From: CBDBLK01 sp965243145
GTDB lineage: Bacteria > Bdellovibrionota > Bacteriovoracia > Bacteriovoracales > Bacteriovoracaceae
Length of the DNA: 64,000 nt
NCBI GenBank assembly: GCA_965243145.1
Contig: CBDEUB010000002.1
Coordinates: forward strand, 558,001-622,000
Direction: 5' to 3'
Positions 61,179-64,000 of the stretch are shown one piece after another. Positions within the stretch are counted from its first letter, which is position 1. Each line of letters opens with the position of its first letter. A program made the position numbers and the translations under genes. The notes beneath the pieces were generated by a model that did no database searches, was not told where the DNA came from, and saw nothing but the letters and a program-made list of their open reading frames with translations.

Positions 61179-64000
61179 GTGACTGAACAGTATAGCGAAC
61201 GGGCCTTTGAAACCTATATTGAAGAGGCCTTATTTTCAAAAAATTCGTGGGCGAAAGGCAGCAAACAAGACTGGGATCAAGAAAATGCCCTTTTTCCCAA
61301 CTATATTTTCGACTTTATAAGACGGACGCAACCGGATTTGTGGGATCGGTTTGAGAAAATGCACTCTTCAAATTTGGAGAGTCTTATCATCGAAACCCTG
61401 ATCAAAGAACTCGATACGAAAGGCACCATGCCTATTTTAAGGCATGGATTCAAGTTTTATGGAGAGGCCATCAAAATGGCCTTCTTTATGCCCTCCCATG
61501 GCCTTAACGAAGAGGCCATAGAACTCTATAACGCCAATACCTTGCATGTCACCAGGCAGGTTTTTTGCCATCCCTTTGACAAGAAAACCATCGACTTGGC
61601 CTTTTCCATCAACGGACTCCCCGTCGCTACTTGTGAACTCAAAAATCCCATGACGGGGCAAACTTGGCGCAATGCTGTGAGACAATATAAGGTAGATCGG
61701 GAACCCAATGCCCCCTTATTTAGATTCCAAAAGAGGGCCATTGTCCATTTTGCTGTTGATACCGAAGAAGTTTATATGGCCACGGAACTCAAGAAAGATA
61801 GCACTCGTTTTTTGCCGTTCAACAGGGGAAGCGACCCAGGAAATTTAAAGTGCGGTGCAGGTAATCCCCAACATCATTCAGGGCATAGGACGGGATATTT
61901 CTGGGAAGAAATTCTTGCTAAAGATACCTTTTTGGATATATTTGGCAAGTATATTTTTATCGAAGAAAAAGAAGAAAAATATTTCGATAGAAATAAGCAA
62001 CCTCGAACGAGAAAATCAAAAAAAATCATTTTCCCCAGATTCCATCAACTCAATGCTGTAGCGAAACTTGTCGCCAAGGCCAGAGAGGAAGGGGTTGGCC
62101 AAAACTATCTCGTTCAACATTCTGCTGGAAGTGGAAAGACAAAGAGCATCTCTTGGTTGTCTCATCGCCTTTCCAGTCTCCACGATGAAGAAGACAATAA
62201 GATTTTTGATTGTGTTTTGGTCATTACGGATCGCCAAGTTTTGGACAGGCAACTTCAGAATGCCATTTATCAAATTGAACACGCCCAAGGAGTGGTCAGG
62301 TGCATAGACCAAGACTCGAAACAACTTGCCGAGGCCCTGGTAGACGGAACCAAAATCGTAGTGACCACCCTCCAAAAATTCCCCTTTGTCCTCAGAGGGC
62401 TTTTAAAACTTGCTGGCCAAGATGGTACAGAAAATGTTACGGAAGAACAGAAAAAATCAACAAAACAATGGGAGAGAAAAATATCTCAAAGGAAATATGC
62501 CGTTATTGTCGATGAGGCCCATTCCAGTCAATCGGGTGAGAGCGCAAGAGAACTCAAAGAAATCCTCGGAGATAGCGAGCAATATTCTGATGATGATTTA
62601 GAACAGGATTGGGAAGATAGAATCAACCAAGTCATAATGAGTCGAGGCCAGCAGAGAAATTTAAGTTTTTTTGCTTTTACCGCCACTCCCAAAGGCAAAA
62701 CGCTAGAAATTTTTGGGAGACAAGGCCTTTCTGGCAAAAAAGAGGCCTTTCACTTGTACAGTATGAGACAAGCAATCGAGGAAGAGTTTATTTTAGATGT
62801 GGTCAAAAACTATACCACTTACGATGTTTATCTCAAACTTATCAAATCCAGACATGACGATCCCGCCTATTCCAAAAAGAAGACATTAAAAAAACTTCTC
62901 AAATTTGCTTCACTTCACTCGGTCAATGTGGCCCAAAAAACTGAGATCATTGTGGAGCACTTTAAAAACCATGTTATGCACCACTTAAATGGCCAGGCCA
63001 AAGCGATGGTCACGACACCTTCGAGACTTCATGCCGTCAGATATATGCACGCCTTCCAAAAATACCTCAGTGAAAGAGGATACGATAAAGAGATCAAACC
63101 CTTGGTGGCCTTTAGTGGGACGGTAAAAGATAATGGAATTTCCTACACTGAACCGAGTATGAATAAGGATGCAGACGATAACCCGATTAGTGAGTCCCAG
63201 CTTCCCGAAAAATTTGCCTCACCTGATTACAATATCCTGCTTGTCGCCAACAAATACCAAACCGGCTTTGACCAACCTTTGCTCTATGCCATGTATGTGG
63301 ATAAAAAGCTGTCAGGAGTGCAGGCCGTCCAAACCTTGTCGCGATTAAATCGAAAGATTCCAGGAAAAGAGGCCCCTTTTGTTCTCGATTTTGTGAATAA
63401 ATCTCAAGAAATATACGAGGCGTTTAAACCCTATTACGATGTAACTAGCTTACAAGAAGAGTCAGATCACCACCAATTGGAAAAATTAAAGTTTGAACTG
63501 GATGAAGCACAAATATACCACCTCAGCGAAATCGAAGGGTTCGCAAAAATATTCTACAAACTGAGGGAAAAACAGGAACCGAACGACCACGCCCGCCTGA
63601 ACAACCACTTAAATCCGGCCATAGATAGGTTTAAAGTGCTCAAAGATGAAGACAAGGATGAATTTAAGAATAAACTGTCTTCCTATGTCAAACTTTATTC
63701 TTTTATTTCCCAAATCATGCCTTATGGCGACCCAAACCTTGAAAAACTTTTCAGTTATGGAAAATGCTTGTTGCCCAAACTTCAATTAAAAGACTCCAAC
63801 GAAGTCATAAGTCTCGGTGACGATATAGCTCTACAATACTTTAGAATCCAAAGAAGTTTTTCGGGAGCGATCGATCTTAGAGGTGGCGAAGACGAAGGGG
63901 TTAAACCGCCCATTGATGTAGGTGGAGGAAAAGACAAAGATGAAAAGGCCCCGCTCTCCGATATTATAGAGGTGATCAACGAAAAATTTTCCACTAATTT
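61179..64000 (+). CDS. hsdR: Type I restriction endonuclease subunit, runs off right edge
   Basis: 940 codons visible without a stop from a GTG at 61179. The N-terminal nuclease motif (TIDLAFSING then CELKNP) precedes Walker A SAGSGKTKS (about residues 315-323), DEAH box VDEAHSSQ (about 444-451) and FFAFTATPKGKT. Helicase domain motifs continue (LLVANKYQTGFDQP, QTLSRLNRK). It translocates DNA and cuts unmethylated targets. It completes the HsdMSR set. Confidence 0.95.
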   Translation, partial: MTEQYSERAFETYIEEALFSKNSWAKGSKQDWDQENALFPNYIFDFIRRTQPDLWDRFEKMHSSNLESLIIETLIKELDTKGTMPILRHGFKFYGEAIKMAFFMPSHGLNEEAIELYNANTLHVTRQVFCHPFDKKTIDLAFSINGLPVATCELKNPMTGQTWRNAVRQYKVDREPNAPLFRFQKRAIVHFAVDTEEVYMATELKKDSTRFLPFNRGSDPGNLKCGAGNPQHHSGHRTGYFWEEILAKDTFLDIFGKYIFIEEKEEKYFDRNKQPRTRKSKKIIFPRFHQLNAVAKLVAKAREEGVGQNYLVQHSAGSGKTKSISWLSHRLSSLHDEEDNKIFDCVLVITDRQVLDRQLQNAIYQIEHAQGVVRCIDQDSKQLAEALVDGTKIVVTTLQKFPFVLRGLLKLAGQDGTENVTEEQKKSTKQWERKISQRKYAVIVDEAHSSQSGESARELKEILGDSEQYSDDDLEQDWEDRINQVIMSRGQQRNLSFFAFTATPKGKTLEIFGRQGLSGKKEAFHLYSMRQAIEEEFILDVVKNYTTYDVYLKLIKSRHDDPAYSKKKTLKKLLKFASLHSVNVAQKTEIIVEHFKNHVMHHLNGQAKAMVTTPSRLHAVRYMHAFQKYLSERGYDKEIKPLVAFSGTVKDNGISYTEPSMNKDADDNPISESQLPEKFASPDYNILLVANKYQTGFDQPLLYAMYVDKKLSGVQAVQTLSRLNRKIPGKEAPFVLDFVNKSQEIYEAFKPYYDVTSLQEESDHHQLEKLKFELDEAQIYHLSEIEGFAKIFYKLREKQEPNDHARLNNHLNPAIDRFKVLKDEDKDEFKNKLSSYVKLYSFISQIMPYGDPNLEKLFSYGKCLLPKLQLKDSNEVISLGDDIALQYFRIQRSFSGAIDLRGGEDEGVKPPIDVGGGKDKDEKAPLSDIIEVINEKFSTN

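Noticed and set aside
61179..64000. Frameshift in hsdR
   Set aside because: The frame is open from the GTG to the window edge; lack of a stop is due to truncation by the window.

Overview
The window reads as a piece of a Gram-negative bacterial chromosome: lipoproteins with lipobox cysteines, an envelope-spanning type IV secretion (T4SS) operon, PlsB and FadD are present. The lineage cannot be fixed from the sequence. A Bdellovibrionota/Oligoflexia-like bacterium is my guess, at low confidence. The tetranucleotide GGCC is strikingly frequent in most genes, including AT-rich ones, and scarce in a few genes that look recently acquired.

Region A (1-30355) looks like an integrative and conjugative element. 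It ends at a tRNA-Phe gene beside a tyrosine integrase and an excisionase-like gene; its left end is probably outside the window. At the left edge, on the minus strand, is a tightly packed operon encoding a reverse transcriptase, an RmuC-family protein and a SIR2-like protein (cut by the edge). It is preceded by a strongly folding non-coding stretch. This is the best candidate for an undescribed defence system. Regulators follow (4339-6928), then a long co-directional conjugation operon (6446-17865) with VirB2, B3, B4, B5-like, B6-like, B8-like, B9-like, B10-like, lipoprotein and VirD4-like genes. No relaxase and no VirB11 were recognised. Next come a two-gene cargo module (17952-21377, an all-helical protein and a 913-residue protein), a Replic_Relax-like protein, a probable origin region (147-bp palindrome and six 60-bp tandem repeats), small element genes including a DnaJ-domain protein, a duplicated pair of regulators, and a four-gene operon with XRE and receiver-like proteins.

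Region B (30355-53720) is ordinary chromosome: tRNA-Phe, an alpha/beta hydrolase, a UDP-glucuronate decarboxylase-like enzyme, NAD synthetase, tRNA-Arg, a cytochrome-like secreted protein, FadD, two DUF547 proteins (one fused to a zinc metalloprotease), an inositol-phosphatase-family enzyme, infC-rpmI-rplT, an operon with an IMPDH/GMPR-family enzyme and PlsB, a sulfatase-modifying-factor-like protein, and hemA with a hemC-hemD fusion.

Region C (53737-64000) is a second defence island. It has a DUF4160/DUF2442 pair, then a type I restriction-modification operon, hsdM - KAP NTPase - hsdS (3' end shortened) - ImmA/IrrE-like regulator - DUF4411 PIN-like protein - hsdR (runs off the right edge). 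It combines restriction with a probable toxin-antitoxin pair.
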